Shown: positions 42,564 to 54,792, counted from the stretch's first letter. The stretch: 64,000 nucleotides of DNA from Diphasiastrum complanatum (GCA_029204225.1 CM055102.1:43638476-43702475); one strand, 5' to 3'. The notes: generated by a model from the sequence alone, not told the origin. Translations and numbers: made by a program.

Positions 42564-43999
42564 TGGACATATGTTGTCTATTGTCTTGTAGCACACATGG
42601 ATACCTTGGGGGTTTACCATTCTCCGAGGCAAGACCTTGAGAGCTATAATCTCAATTGTTCTCTAGAACATTCAAAGTTTGCACATGGTTATATGATTTA
42701 AGGTATTTGAGCACATACCATGAAAGAATAAACAATGCTCTTTAAGTTGGCTTTAGGGTTTTAATGCATGAGAACAATGGACCAAGTCATCTAGAAAGGG
42801 TGAATAAAATGGTGGATCCGTCGTTGTCACATAGAGCTTGAATAAAGCTTCAATTCAAAATAGCTAGATTTATTGAATGCACAGTGTTTGCAACCATCAA
42901 ATGTGAACCACAATAGAGTACACACAACAACTTGGGGGCATGAAATGATAATTCGAGATATTACGATGCTAAAAACTAAAGAAAATTTGGCACGAAATTT
43001 TGGTGCACATATCATTCTGTGCCAATGGTTGCAACAAAAGGAAGATGGAAATCAGTGCATATAGTAACTTATTTCCTTTTCAGAGGACACAAATTACATG
43101 CCCAAAACCAAACCAAAAATTATTCTCTTGCTCACAACCTCTTGATGTAATGCGAATTTTTGGTTTTTTGTGATGGTTATACTCTGCCAATTTGCTGTAT
43201 GGTATTCTTATAACAAATATGTGGAATGCGAATGTGTTATTTGGTTTTATTGCACTTTGGGAATGGTTATGAGTCAGATTCTGTTACGTCGGGTGAACTT
43301 GCTATGGATTTGTACCTATTATTTGTAAGGGATATCCGTGTTATGTTAATAGTTTAGCAAAATTGGTAGTAGGTAATTAGGTGACCAATTCACCCCCTAA
43401 CAATTGTTACAATGTACCTCCCACTTTGACCAGTCTCACTCGAGTTATAGACTCACTCCATGCATATTAGTCGTCACAATCAATGTGCTACTCCATGTGT
43501 CACCATAGGAGTGTTTGGATTATCACAAGGTTATTAATCACAAAAGATCATTGGGGATTGTTTCAGTAAGCAATCCTAAAAACATATTTCTCTAGATTTG
43601 AAGTTCATTTCATATAATCTAGATTTGAATTTTATTGCATTTACTTTTTCACTTCTCTTATTAATCCAAACCCTAATTGTGCTGTAGTCAACTAGATTTG
43701 AACGTCATTTCATGTCACTTATTTCAAATTTAAAATGTTTTGTCTTTTTATAGTCTAATGTGTAAAGATACATTTCACCATAGTTTTTAGATAATGGACA
43801 CCTCCCAATGAAGGACAAATATAATTTGACATTCCAAAAAGCATGTCATGAATTTGCTAAAATAATAGGCTTAGTTTTGACCAATGAGTTCAAGTTATCG
43901 ATCTATAGGATTTATATAGTTTAAAATGTTACTATTTGAAATTCGTTCTAAAGATTCTTGGTGTTATTGATCGAAAGTTGTCTGATAGCCCATAAGCAT
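42564..43999. other. Region without recognised genes, contains one arm of a direct repeat pair
   Basis: No coding signal. 43,157-43,351 is listed separately as a repeat. The rest is AT-rich. Confidence 0.4.
43157..43351 (+). repeat. Diverged direct repeat, left copy
   Basis: Matches 48,500-48,690 at roughly 70% by eye (shared order: TGTATGGTATT..., GAATGTG, GGTT.TGA, TACCTATTA.TTGTAAG, GTGT.TATGTTA). The two copies are 5.3 kb apart in direct orientation, as an old LTR pair would be. Confidence 0.6.
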
Positions 44000-45122
44000 C
44001 TGCTTGAAGAGCTGCACCTACTGGCTGGGTGAGTGGGCATGTGGTTGGCACTAGCTGGGCGCTCCACTCACGTCATTTTTGCTGGAGGGCTATTACCTCT
44101 GCTTTGAGGTGATGGTTCTTAGTTTCAACCACTTGTAGTCGGAGCTAGCTACTGACTGTGTGGCTTCTTGGACCTTTGCTCCTACGTCTACCACAGATTT
44201 GTATAAGGCCATAGGGCACAACTTTGCTAGATGGGAAATCCTTGTGGGATTCTACCAATTGGTGTAGGAGGAGGGAGGGTTGCTAAAGGACTTTCACATA
44301 AGTATGAAATCGACTACACTGATGCTTTCTCATCGGTCGCTTGTTATTCGCATATGTAGTATGTGATCTTTTCACAAACTATCAATAGCTAGGAAGTTGC
44401 TCAGGAGATGGGTGGCGACTTGGAAGACTGGGTCATGGCTTTGATCATATACCCGTCATTCATGTGAATTCAGGGCATTGATGAGTCCATGAAGGGGGAA
44501 ATGGCTGCAAGGGCTTGGCAATGAGAGGGCTTTGGTCTATCACCAAAAACAATTTCGATGGTAGTCAGGGAGACTTGGTTCACATGCACTCTGTGTGTGG
44601 TACCTAGGTATTGGACATAGTATTTGGACTTGTCTTCATCCCAAGTCCCTAAGGCTTGCCATGACAAATTCTAGACACAAGCCACAGGTGGGTAAATGCT
44701 CATGGCTTCCAAGAGGGGTTGGGCAGCTTGGATCCCGGGGGCAATCTGGGATTCGGTAGGTAGATCAAAGACTTTGGTAACTGTAGGGCTTAGAGTGCAG
44801 CATGCAATTTGAGTGGTGTCGGTTTCATCAAAAGGACTAGAGGTTCGGTTGTCGGGATTGATGGATGATGCGATCGTGTAATGGACGGAAGGTGGATTGG
44901 GCATATTTAGTTGAATAAGGAGGATTGATGTGTGGCTAAGATGAAAATTGGAAAATCGAGGGAATGGATGGATTTCAAGAGGATGAGAGTGGAACAGAGG
45001 GATACGGACCTGGATATGGTATTAGAAGAAGCTGAGAGCATTGTGTGCAAAGTTTGAGAGCATTTGGTAGCAGCTAGAATTTTCAAATCGAAAATTGGCA
45101 AGAGCTTCGCTAGGAAAAATGA
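44000..45122 (-). pseudogene. Degraded coding-like region, unassigned
   Basis: Minus strand. Open stretches in one or two frames: 45,125-44,907, 44,904-44,671 (MPNPPSVHYTIASSINPDNR, ESQIAPGIQAAQPLLEAMS) and 44,667-44,470 (WQALGTWDEDKSKYYVQYLG, THRVHVNQVSLTTIEIVFGD). A coiled-coil-like LQVVETKNHHLKAEVIALQQ lies near 44,120. It lies inside the 43.2/48.6 kb direct repeat pair, so it may be the gag-like gene of an old element. No family recognised. Confidence 0.35.
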
Positions 45123-45323
45123 CAAATGACTCGAATTTCCTCCTTAAATAGAGGAAAATTAGAATGCATATTAGAAGAAGTACACTTTCCACAGCTTAGT
45201 TCCATACCAAAATTTGCAGGGATCTTCCTCATGATTTTTTAAGACCCTAGAGAAGCTGGCAAGAGTTCAGAAGCTGTTTTGCCTGCCATGCGAAAGTTAT
45301 GAAGGTTATGTGAGAGTTCAACT

Positions 45324-45365
45324 CACAACAACAAAATGCGCGATTTCTGACACAAGATTCCGACG
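45324..45365 (+). repeat. Left terminal inverted repeat of the CACTA element
   Basis: CACAACAACAAAATGCGCG..., with the fourth base A instead of the canonical T. It pairs with 47,375-47,416. Confidence 0.8.
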
Positions 45366-46904
45366 GATTCAAAAAAATTTCATAATCCGACATAATAATA
45401 CATCGAAATTCGACACAAAAAAAAAATTGTAGAGTTTTTTTTTTTTGCGAATTTTTTTTTTATGGACGTTGGATTCCAACGGCCAATAAAAATGTCAGAA
45501 TCCAACATCCCATTTTGGAGACTGCAACTTTTTAAATGGATGATGTCACCTGTCCGTGCATAAAAAAAAAAAGCATAAAGCAGACTTCAGATTCCGATGA
45601 ATAATACAGATGTCGGAATTCGACGTCCGTGACCGAATTTTTAAAGCCGCATCATTTTTCTAGGGTTTTCTTATTTTTATTCTTGCAGGAGATTGTTGGA
45701 GATTGGCTTTTGGCGCTTCTTCTCAACTCTATCAATTTCATTTGTCTCATTCCAAGTACGATTCTTTTGTTTTGTTATGTGCAACTAGAATTTCTTTCTT
45801 TGTAACTTTTTCTTGTACACTATCTTCCTTGTATTGTATATTTTGTGTAGTTAAGCACAAATATGTGTCTTAGTGATTTATGATCGTGAGCGAATGAGAG
45901 AGGAAGAGAAGGATGTGTGTGGGAGACAGAGAGAGCAAGAAAAATATAGATAGAAGAGTTTGATTTAATGTTATGTTCTTTGTAGATTTTAGGGTTTAAA
46001 TTTAATGCTATGTTCTTTGTGAAATAGTGTGAGACTGAGAGCTCTTGAGGTTTGAATGAAATCATAATTAGCTCCACCATCAAAGATGTAGAGCTACCAC
46101 TTTTTCTCACTAATTGATCCAGTATGGCTATCTTGTTGCTACTCCCTATCGAGCCATAAAGGGTAATCCATCGTTGCCTGATACATGTAAAATGAGATAT
46201 CAGCTAGAGAAAGCTAGTGAAGCATGCCCAATATGATGGCATTTCTGTTGAAAATCAGAACTCAAAATGAACTTTGAAGAGTGCCGTTGACTCACTATCT
46301 CCGTTGGAAGCTTGAGATATCTTGGCTATGGGGTGCTTAATTATCTCTGTTTTGTGAGTTAGAACCCAGTTTTTCTTGCAAGATATTTGGAGAGCTGGCC
46401 TAGCATCGCTGCTAGATGAGTGAGGCATCTAACCATTTAATCACATTATAGTCGTTGAGGAATTGAACGTTGACTTCCAAAATACTGAAGGATTATTGCT
46501 GATTTTCAAAAGAGAGTTGAGAGATGTGATTATTAACATCGCTACTTCTATAATACATCTGACCATCGTTGCTACTACTTTGCAAGCCTTCACTACAATT
46601 AGATATGAAGGAAAGCCATCACTAAGCTAGTTGTTAGATCAAAGGTTATGGGTTCGTAGTGTATTAGTGACTTGATTAATATTGTGAATTATAGTTGATC
46701 TAAATATTCATTCCGCGTGTTTGAAATGATTGTAAGAGGTTAGGTGCTATGTAGTACTATATGCCATACATAGTATATTTGTAGTTCTTGTCATAATCTC
46801 CACACTGAAGTAAGAATTCGTATCATGAAATTTTAGCTTTTTTTTATTTTTAGTAGTGTCAAAATCCCGAAACATTTAAAATCCATCAAATTTCGAAGGA
46901 AAAA

Positions 46905-47300
46905 AAAAGTGTCGGATTCCGACGGCCACATGGCAAAACAAAAAAAATGGAAAAAGAGATTTGTCGGAATCCGATGTCCACGTGGAACTGAAAATGGAAA
47001 AAAAAAAATTCACGGTTTTTTTGCCACGTGGACGTCGGATTCCGACGGCCCGGCCACGTGGACGTCGGATTCCGACGGCCCGGCCACGTGGACGTCGGAA
47101 TCCAACGTCCACATGGAAAAAAAAATTTACGTGGATTCCGACGTCCACATGGAAAAAAAAATTTATGTCGGATTCCGACGTCCACGTGGCCAGGCCGTCA
47201 AAATCCGACGTCCACATGGCATATTTTCCGAAAAATGTTTTTACTGGCCGGTTGTCGGTTTTGGGCTTGTCATCAGATTTCGACGGATTTTAAATGCGAC
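46905..47300. repeat. Right subterminal repeat cluster of the CACTA element
   Basis: At least four exact GTCGGATTCCGAC palindromes (46,911, 47,034, 47,064, 47,167) plus variants such as GTCGGAATCCGA, often joined to CCACGTGG. G+C is far higher than in the flanks. The ORFs seen here on both strands are by-products of the repeats. Confidence 0.85.
47024..47110. repeat. 30-bp tandem repeat, about three units
   Basis: Units at 47,024, 47,054 and 47,084, each CCACGTGG + ACGTCGGATTCCGACG + GCCCGG. The third unit diverges after GTCGGAATCC. Each unit contains two palindromes. Confidence 0.9.
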
Positions 47301-47374
47301 GGGTTTTGACGACCCTCTTGCGACGTGTTTTTTGACGCCCGCGTCGATTCAAAAAAAAATTAAAACGCGATTTC

Positions 47375-47416
47375 ACATCGGAAATCCCGTTAGAAATCGC
47401 GGCAATTCTTGTAGTG
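47375..47416 (-). repeat. Right terminal inverted repeat of the CACTA element
   Basis: On the minus strand CACTACAAGAATTGCCGCG followed by ATTTCTAACGGGATTTCCGA; canonical CACTA start. Confidence 0.9.
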
Positions 47417-47419
47417 ACT

Positions 47420-48499
47420 CACACTGGGAGGGAACTCTCACCCAACTTGCTCCTATTAATAGATTTTCAAGATCCAACCTTATAGGCAGTTCAATTCAAC
47501 AGTCTTGATTCCATTTATGCTACTTGCGAAGGTTGGTTTGATGATCTTGATGGCATGCAAAGGTTCTGAAGTTTCTGTTTGGCTGAACTCTCATAGAGGC
47601 CTCTTTTCCATTGTTCCTTCACAAGTAACTCTCGCTGAGCTTTCTGTAGGTACATATGGGTCAAATATGTCTATGGTGAGTTCTACGAGGGTTCTTATGA
47701 AGATTTGATAGATGATCCATTAGTTTAAGTAATCTTTTTTCTCTTTTTTGCTAAATTTGTCTGAGATTTTCAAGTTTGATCTGTATTATCAAAGGATATC
47801 TGGCAGTTGAGTGAAAGGATCCAAGGCAACCCCATGGCCATATTGCGATTTTCTAAAGCCATATTGTGGTCCCCTATGGCCTTATCATAGTCTTGAGGCA
47901 GTTTTATGATGGCGAACCGAGAGGCAACAGTTGCGGTATGTAAGCAGCAATGGACCAAATGCCAATGATTGCGATCTATTTGCGAAAGTGGCAACGGACC
48001 GAATGACATTGATTGTGATCTATACGAGGAGATTGAATGGATTGAAAGGCAATGATTGCGGTCTGGAAGCGGTTGATTGTGATAGCGGCCGATTATGGTC
48101 TTATATGGTCTGTTGGAAGCGGTCGAGGTAGCGGTTGAACCATCGGAGATAAACTTGTACGAAGCGGTGGCGGCCTGTTGCAAAGATGGGCAAAGGCTGT
48201 CACTACGAATAGAAGATAAATAGAGGAAGGAAGTTGTATATGGGAAGAGGTTTAAGACAGACAAAGGATTGTAGAGAAGACGGAAGTGTAATCAAGTGTG
48301 AGTAAGAGTGAGGTTGAGCAGTGGTCCACCCAGAGTTGACGTCAGGTTGCAGGCCACAAGAAGAGTTGCCTTGCGTAAGACCTTTGGAGCAACGTTGTTG
48401 TGGGCTCTGACTCTTGTTTAGCATTGCAAGTTTATGTAATAAATGGTTGGCCATTATAGTGGAAATAAATCTAGGATTGTTGTACTCTTTTGCCAAGTA
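47420..48499. other. Region with imperfect internal repeats, no gene recognised
   Basis: A 164-codon minus frame (48,264-47,770) overlaps loosely repeated motifs (GATTGCGATCT, GATTGTGATCT, GATTGCGGTCT near 47,967, 48,010 and 48,053). The frame probably follows from the repeats. No family signal. Confidence 0.4.
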
Positions 48500-48690
48500 T
48501 TTGATTTTTTGGAATCATTACACTCTGTCAAAGTGTTGTATGGTATTGTAATTGTTGAATGTGAATGTGTCTTTAGTTTCATCATATTTTGCAAATGGTT
48601 TTGAACCACAGACCGGATTACGTAGGGACCATTTACAGTTGATGTATACCTATTAGTTGTAAGAACACACTTGTCGTGTGTATGTTAGAG
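48500..48690 (+). repeat. Diverged direct repeat, right copy
   Basis: Pair of 43,157-43,351; see that entry. The segment between the copies holds the degraded minus-strand coding region and the CACTA insertion. Confidence 0.6.
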
Positions 48691-50516
48691 GCAACTTGAC
48701 AGTAGAACGTACTCGTGGTGCAAACTGTTTAGCCATCGCTCTGTTTCTTTCTGCTTGATCATCAATTGTTGTTGCAAAAATCATCATTGCATGTATGCAA
48801 AACATACAAATGTAGCCACTGCATCAATTATGTCATGGAGGCTTCTTCTTTTCTTATCCAAAATATGAATTCTCAATCATCACTTAGAAATGAAGTGCAC
48901 CATGAAAATACAATCCATGGAACTTGTACGAAGATATGTACGTTCTTTTCTTCTTTTCTTTTGGCATATCTGCATATCGCTTAATCACATCCTCAAAACT
49001 ATCAAAATTAAACATAATCGTATCAAGAATATAGCTCAAATTTTGATGTAAGTCAAAATAGTCATAATTTTCAACTTATATCTCAATTACAATCGTATCG
49101 TTCTCCTATTAATTAGTTCTTTGTGAGTTTTTAAAAAGAAATCAAAAGCCAATGTCTTTGCCTAAAAATTCACATTAATTTTTCTAGCTTAGCATCATTA
49201 GCTTAATGTATTTTAAGATCATTCTATCAAATAAATTGACGCAAATACAAATCTTGATGTTGTTTGATGTTTTGAATAGTCATGGAAGTGAGAGAAATCT
49301 AAACATCAACAATGTAATATGTTCAACTAGTTAAAACCATGGGGTGTGTATCATATAATAATTTTTTTAATGGTATGACCCTTATATTTTTGTTACTAAT
49401 GTGTTTATTCACATGAGATAAATTGCATGCGATAGACCAATACATATTAATAAAAGAAGGACAAATTGACTTTCAAATCTAGAGGATTATTTCATTATTT
49501 TAAGTATGAGAAGTCTAGTTGCCCATTATTTTGCTTGTTCACCACCGTTTTTGGATCCAATCGATTTCCAATATGATGGGTATAAAAGTTACAAAGATTC
49601 AAGGAAAATTGTGGCCGTAACAAAGTAGCTTATCAAACAGCTTTGAAAATGATGCTTTTCAATGGAATGCAAACTGGCCTACCACACCTAATATATATAT
49701 TTTTTGTAGGTTCTTATAACCTACATGTTTGAGCACTTATAGGTTATGAGTCCATCAAATATTATTTTATAGGTTTTAATTTTCATATAGATTAGTAATT
49801 AAAATTAATTTCTTGGTTTAAAATTTTAGAAACTATTAGTTTGGCTCTAGACAATACATTATTTCAGTGATCCATATTATAGTTTTAACATACTGCATGC
49901 CATTTTACTTCTTGTTAAATACAAATATCATAAAAGTGTTTCTTAATCATTATTAAATTCTAATATATATCAAAATGTACAAATTTAGCATTATGATATT
50001 GATTATTGCATTATCATTATTTTCTGCATTTTCTAGTTGTTTTCAGTTTTATCAAAAACTTCCAATTCTTGCATCTCAATTTGCTTGTTGGCAAAATAAT
50101 ACAAATTTATATTAATAAATCATTTTGTTGACTTAATAAAGCTATGTAAACATAAGGTTTATATGGATCTACCTACTTTACTACACATAAACTTTCTGCA
50201 TTTCAAAAAAGTTGTCAATTTTTTAAAAGTCAGTTTACTAGAAGTTTTTTACAAAGTTAGTTTTTGGAGAAAGATGCTACTTCCATTCCTATATTTTGCC
50301 AGCTTTCTCGAACAATGACCCAAAGTTTGAATTGATTGAAATTCTAACAAAAAAGGATAAAATTTGCCTTATAAAGCCTTGACACATGAACATTTGAGAT
50401 GTCTTGAATTTTTTTTTCGAGCCTTCTCCTTAAGAGTCTTTTGGCTTTTGGCCCATAAGTTGCTAAAAAGCCTATAGAAGTTTTTTTAAAAGGTTTTATG
50501 GGGGGGAGAAGGTCCT
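48691..50516. other. AT-rich region, nothing recognised
   Basis: No coding motif, repeat structure or element end is seen. Confidence 0.5.
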
Positions 50517-50607
50517 GCTCCGAGGCCCTTCCACCCCGAAAGACTGTGCACCCGAGGGCGGAGGCTTGAGGGTGCACGGTCTTCCGCGGGCGGAAGGGCC
50601 GAGGAGC
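50517..50607. repeat. GC-rich 91-bp hairpin
   Basis: Left arm 50,517-50,553 pairs with right arm 50,570-50,607: GGCCCTTCC..CC.GAA..AC.GTGCACCC against its complement, loop GAGGGCGGAGGCTTGA. It stands out as a GC-rich island in AT-rich DNA. Possibly a MITE end or part of a larger GC-rich element (GC-rich to about 50,630). Confidence 0.85.
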
Positions 50608-51352
50608 CGGCCCTTCCCTTCCGTGAATTCCGTTTTTACATTTTTTTTTTCCCTTTTTTTTGACGTAAATTTTTTTTTACACGCACCTTCCGGGCGGATT
50701 TTTGTCGCAAAGTGTCGCCAATTCAAAAGGTTTTTTCATTAGTCCCTCGATTCTTTTTGAAAACGTTGCATTTCTTGCGGACATTGTTTCTCGCCTTTTA
50801 ATAGATAGCTTGGCACGCCCCATATCTCTAATTCCTTGCTATTTGCTGTTCTCCTCCTCTTACAAAGATGATGCATTACAAAGATGATGCAGGATCAAAT
50901 GAATACACTTCTAGAGAATCGTAAGCTGATTGCTAACTACGTGCCTTATTGCTGCATCACCTAGCCTTCAAAAAGCCTGATAGCAACTATGATCAATACT
51001 TAACTACTACAACTATATCAACCTTTCAAATATGATTAGAAAAATTACATACATATACTATAATTCATATTGCCTCTCCATATATTGTGACCCTAGGTAC
51101 TTAAATATAGCAGATGAAGGAGCAATAGGAAAAACGTTGCTTCAGAATCTAGGTTAATCAATTTCTTATATTGCTTGATTCTAATTAGTTACAATTTGAA
51201 GATTTATACTATCTAATCTATTAGTGTTATGTATCCTGCCATGCAGCACTCCCCTCATGCGTGGCTATGAAGTTCCTAGGTCTTTTCATTGACTACGTGA
51301 TCATCAGAGATGTATTTCTTGATGTGTTTTTATGGTGCTTGCTTTACACACT

Positions 51353-51431
51353 ATTCAAATAGCAAATAGCAACAATTATTGATGTATCAACGTATATTCA
51401 AAAAGCAAATAGCAACAATTATTGATGTATC
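51353..51431 (+). repeat. Tandem duplication, 36-bp units
   Basis: ATTCAAATAGCAAATAGCAA... (51,353-51,388) repeats at 51,396-51,431 with one or two changes, spacing 43 bases. Confidence 0.9.
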
Positions 51432-51901
51432 GCATAGTCTGCAAACAACAAATATCAACAACTATGACTGCTTATAAGACTGTATAGAAACTATCAAGCT
51501 TAAGAACCTAGAAAAGGAAAACATGAATGACTCAATGATACTGACATGTAGATTGCTTCTGACCAAAAAGAGTGGCTCAATTTAAGAAATACTAGCAACT
51601 CATCTTAAATAAATGGCAGATCAGGAATCAGACTAATTGTTTTACATTGCGTGAATATTCTCGTTAATTGATACTTTAAAGAGTGTAGATATCATAGTAG
51701 GCTGAACGGAAGGCTATTGATGCTCTTGTTTTCTGCTGTAAAGGGTGTAGGTAGTGCGGTCAATGCGTCGTTGGCATCAATGCACTTTTGGGCACGTGAA
51801 GCAAAAAAAACAGGTGGATCAGAAGCAGCAGGAGCAAGAGGAAGGGGTGGATCAAAAGCACGGCAGCAGATTTTGGCCAAATTTTTTTCTTTCCACTTGC
51901 A

Positions 51902-51983
51902 CAAATCAGTGCCAAGCAGTCCGATGGTGATGGGGAGTTCCACTTTGTGCAGCAAATCAGTGCCAAGCAGTCGGATGGTGATG
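51902..51983 (+). repeat. Tandem duplication, 31-bp units
   Basis: CAAATCAGTGCCAAGCAGTC.. at 51,902 and again at 51,953, one mismatch, spacing 51 bases. Confidence 0.9.
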
Positions 51984-52349
51984 CTGATGGGAAGGTGAAT
52001 AAAAATTTTGACAAACGCGTCCATTGCCACGAGCATTACCATGCAGAGGGCCGACAAGTTAAATCTGGTCCTCGTCTTATGTGCATGGCAATGGGCTTAT
52101 ATTTGTAGTTGTGCCGATGCTTGCATTCCATTTCAGCAAAACTACCACAACAAATGAGAATGCAAATCAAATTTCCAGGGATTTTTTACGGAGCGTATTG
52201 CCACGCATGGCAAATGTCCAAGGATTTTTTTAGGTTTGGCATGGCACTGCGATGCAAAAGTTTTGGAAAAAAAAAAATCCCGCGAAATGAAAATTGTTTG
52301 TCCCCGACTCTTTTTGGAGATCGATTTTGGGATTTTTGAAGAGAAGCTT

Positions 52350-52352
<3 letters not shown>

Positions 52353-52394
<42 letters not shown>
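52353..52394. repeat. (AT)21 microsatellite
   Basis: An uninterrupted AT dinucleotide run. Confidence 0.95.
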
Positions 52395-52398
<4 letters not shown>

Positions 52399-52440
52399 TA
52401 TTTTTGTTTATTGGTTTTTCTAAACTAAAAATGTTTATAT

Positions 52441-52830
52441 GAAAACAAGATTAATGAATGGTTTGTTTCTCATTGTTGGGTTTTGTAAAAGAAAGTGATG
52501 CAATTATACATGGGGTACGTTATACGTCCTAAATTTTGCTAGATTACATTTGATTCATAAAGTGCATTTTGTAGTATCTTCTACACCTCAAATTGATGTA
52601 GATTACATTTGATATATAAAGTGCATTCCATAGTAGTTTGATTTTTGTTGATTGATTTGTAATCTAACAATGATTCTTTGAAAACAAAACTAATGAATGA
52701 TTTGGTTTTCATTGTTTGCTTTGTAGAAAAAAAGAAGAGATGCATCTTAGAAGGAATTAAAGACCATCCAAGCAATAGATTAGATATGTTCTACATCTTA
52801 AATTGATGTTTTTGTTTGTTTTTCATTGTT
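52441..52830 (+). repeat. Diverged tandem duplication, about 240-bp period
   Basis: GAAAACAAGATTAATGAATG (52,441) matches GAAAACAAAACTAATGAATG (52,680). AGATTACATTTGAT.TATAAAGTGCATT also occurs twice at shorter spacing (52,541 and 52,601). No gene. Confidence 0.65.
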
Positions 52831-53116
52831 TGTATATGTTACAACGAATTTATACATAATGCAATAGAAAAACATAAACAATAAACAATGATTTCAAAGA
52901 TAATGAGATAGAGATGTAAAAATAGAAAAGTTTTTATTCATACTCCAAAGAAGTGTACATATTCGCATTTTCTTAAAAAGGGCTTTGACACCCTCTTTTC
53001 TACTTTTGCAAATATATCGCGTAGTTCAAAATCAAAACACTTCAAAAAGACGAAGGGATATGGTCAGTGACCGCCGATCAAGTCCAGAGCATTTGGACAG
53101 GAGCATCACGTCCCAG

Positions 53117-53880
53117 CACCTCAATAGCTGATGTACTTCATGAAATCTCTACCTCATCCTACTAGCCACTGAGAAAGCTCATCCTGAGTTTACTTGAGAT
53201 GACATTCGAAAGGGCAGTCATTTTTGTTGTAGATGAAGGACTGATGAGAGATGAAGGAAAAGCAAACAGTGGTCCTTTTCACAAGGGGAAAGAAGAAATA
53301 CAAAAACAAGCCCAGATCAACAAGACTCAAACAAAGTCTTTGACAAGAGGCAACTACAACAAAGATACTTCTACCTACGATCATTGACACAAATCGAGAC
53401 ACAAAGCAGATAGACAACCCGATAATACCTTGCACACACTACAAGAAGAAGGGACATTTAACACATGAATGCTGGCATAACCCAAAAAGAAAGCATAAAG
53501 CAGAAAAAGCAAATGTTGTAGAATCATCAAAGGATGTTGAGAAGAGTGACAATGCCTTCACGATATTCGATGAAGAGTCAACCAGCTATGCGGAGCACGA
53601 CTACGATATAGCGATCGACTTAGGAGCTACATCGCACATAACCTCCAACAAGAACTTCTTGATCAACGACAAAACACTCGACAACACAAGAATAGTGATA
53701 TTGTGTAATGGGAACAGACACGATATCAAAGACATCGGAACTCTGTCGGGGCATGCAGAGTTCCAAGAAACACTCTATGTACCCACACTAAGAAGAGACC
53801 TGCTCTCTGTATCGAGGATAGCGGATCTTGAAATACGAGTCATGTTTGATGGAAATGTATGCCGAATAATTTTTGCTATT
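53117..53880 (+). pseudogene. Copia gag-protease fragment (element I)
   Basis: Degraded gag end (YFMKSLPHPTSH, then TFERAVIFVVDEGLMRDEGK), then a zinc knuckle with its second Cys changed to Tyr (C-T-H-Y-KKKGHLTHEC, near 53,440), then ESTSYAEHDYDIAIDLGATSH with D-L-G for the catalytic D-S-G, then GTLSGHAEFQETLYVPTLRR and DLLSVSRIADLEIRVMFDGN. It aligns in order with the same parts of element H on the other strand. Both the zinc knuckle and the protease active site are damaged, and the fragment stops at about 53,875. Confidence 0.8.
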
Positions 53881-53941
53881 GTTTGCATTGATTGATTCTT
53901 TCAAGAATTTAAATATATCAAAGATAAAAAAAATTTTACAA

Positions 53942-54792
53942 TTACTTTTCTGGATTGTAGGTGGTGAGAAGTTTATACCGTGTGTCGTAAACATGGGCGG
54001 CCATTGTTACCCAATCCTTAGCCTGATAAACATGATCAAAACAACATCAAGCATTTGCAAGGTCATTTTCTGTTTGCATCCTCTTCACGAGATCCACTTC
54101 AGAAGCAGGCCTAGTAGTTGACATCTTGAATATATGGCATCTATCAAAACTGTCGTGCATCTGTCCAAGAAATAATGAACCATGGAAGTACTTATATGAA
54201 CAATGCTCTTTCAAGTAAAGAAGAGTAGTGATATCATGAGACATATCTATTGGTTGCAATTTCTTCCTTGCTTCTGTACTCCACTTTTTGAATCTGCAAC
54301 GAAGTCACCAGATGCATGTTCCTATCTTATATTTGACATGCACTTGCAAAACATTTAATTATGAATTACACAATAATAAACCATAGTACATCCAATAACA
54401 AGGAAAAATCAAACCTTCTATTGTTTGTTGTTGGCTGGATTATCGACAAAATTTCATCAAACTGTGTCGTATACAGTGCCCCAGTGGCAGATGTGCCAAA
54501 CAGAAATTTTCCTAAAATTAATTCTTTCAAAAGGTCTTTTTGTATTTTTTTTTTGGTTTATGCATATTGTTTTGAATTGCCTTCTTTTTAACCAATTTTC
54601 CTGCCATCTACATGCTGGTGTATGACTCTCCCTCTCCAAATTCACAATTCCCAGATGAATTGCCATCCTAGTATATGTGGTACTTTTTGGTATACAATAA
54701 TATATTTTGGCTGAGCATTGTTTCACACAAAACAGCGGACAATTATAATGACGACATTTCATATTGCCAATATCAGCACGAGGCCTGGACAT
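53942..54792 (-). pseudogene. Coding-like minus-strand gene with transposase-family resemblance
   Basis: Two segments on the minus strand. One (54,792-54,600) reads CVKQCSAKIYYCIPKSTTYT, then RMAIHLGIVN. The other (54,259-53,942) reads TTRPASEVDLVKRMQTENDL, then a TGA where Trp is likely, then FDHVYQAKDWVTMAAHVYDT before stopping. From memory, the C..C..KIYY.IP....RMAIHLG opening and the AAHVYD segment resemble uncharacterised plant and algal genes that multiply like transposons. That is recall only. The segments are separated by non-coding sequence, probably introns. Confidence 0.35.

Larger units (their letters stand above)
45324..47416. mobile_element. Non-autonomous CACTA (En/Spm) transposon
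   Basis: Left end CACAACAACAAAATGCGCG; right end, reverse complemented, CACTACAAGAATTGCCGCG. Both continue into GATTTCT.AC, giving terminal inverted repeats of about 40 bases. A 3-bp target duplication ACT flanks it (45,321-45,323 and 47,417-47,419). Both ends carry many subterminal motifs GTCGGATTCCGAC and variants (45,350-45,640 and 46,905-47,300), the expected binding sites for the CACTA transposase. At 2,093 bp and with no transposase frame it needs help in trans. The interior (45,660-46,870) shows no recognised gene. Confidence 0.85.
50608..52352. other. Region without recognised genes, with two short tandem duplications
   Basis: Homopolymer-rich to about 50,690, then AT-rich sequence with no family motif. 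It contains a 15-bp duplication (ACAAAGATGATGCA, near 50,866-50,895) and the two duplications listed separately. Confidence 0.45.

Noticed and set aside
46876-47508. Long ORFs on both strands with repeated MDVGFRRPG/HVDVGIR peptides
   Set aside because: They are translations of the CACTA subterminal DNA repeats in all frames; presence on both strands over the same DNA shows they are not genes.
47770-48264. 164-codon minus ORF
   Set aside because: It covers loosely repeated GATTGCGATCT-type motifs and shows no family motif, so it is more likely repeat-driven.
51692-52057. Leucine-rich ORFs on both strands near 51.7-52.0 kb
   Set aside because: They overlap a tandem duplication and each other, and lack motifs.
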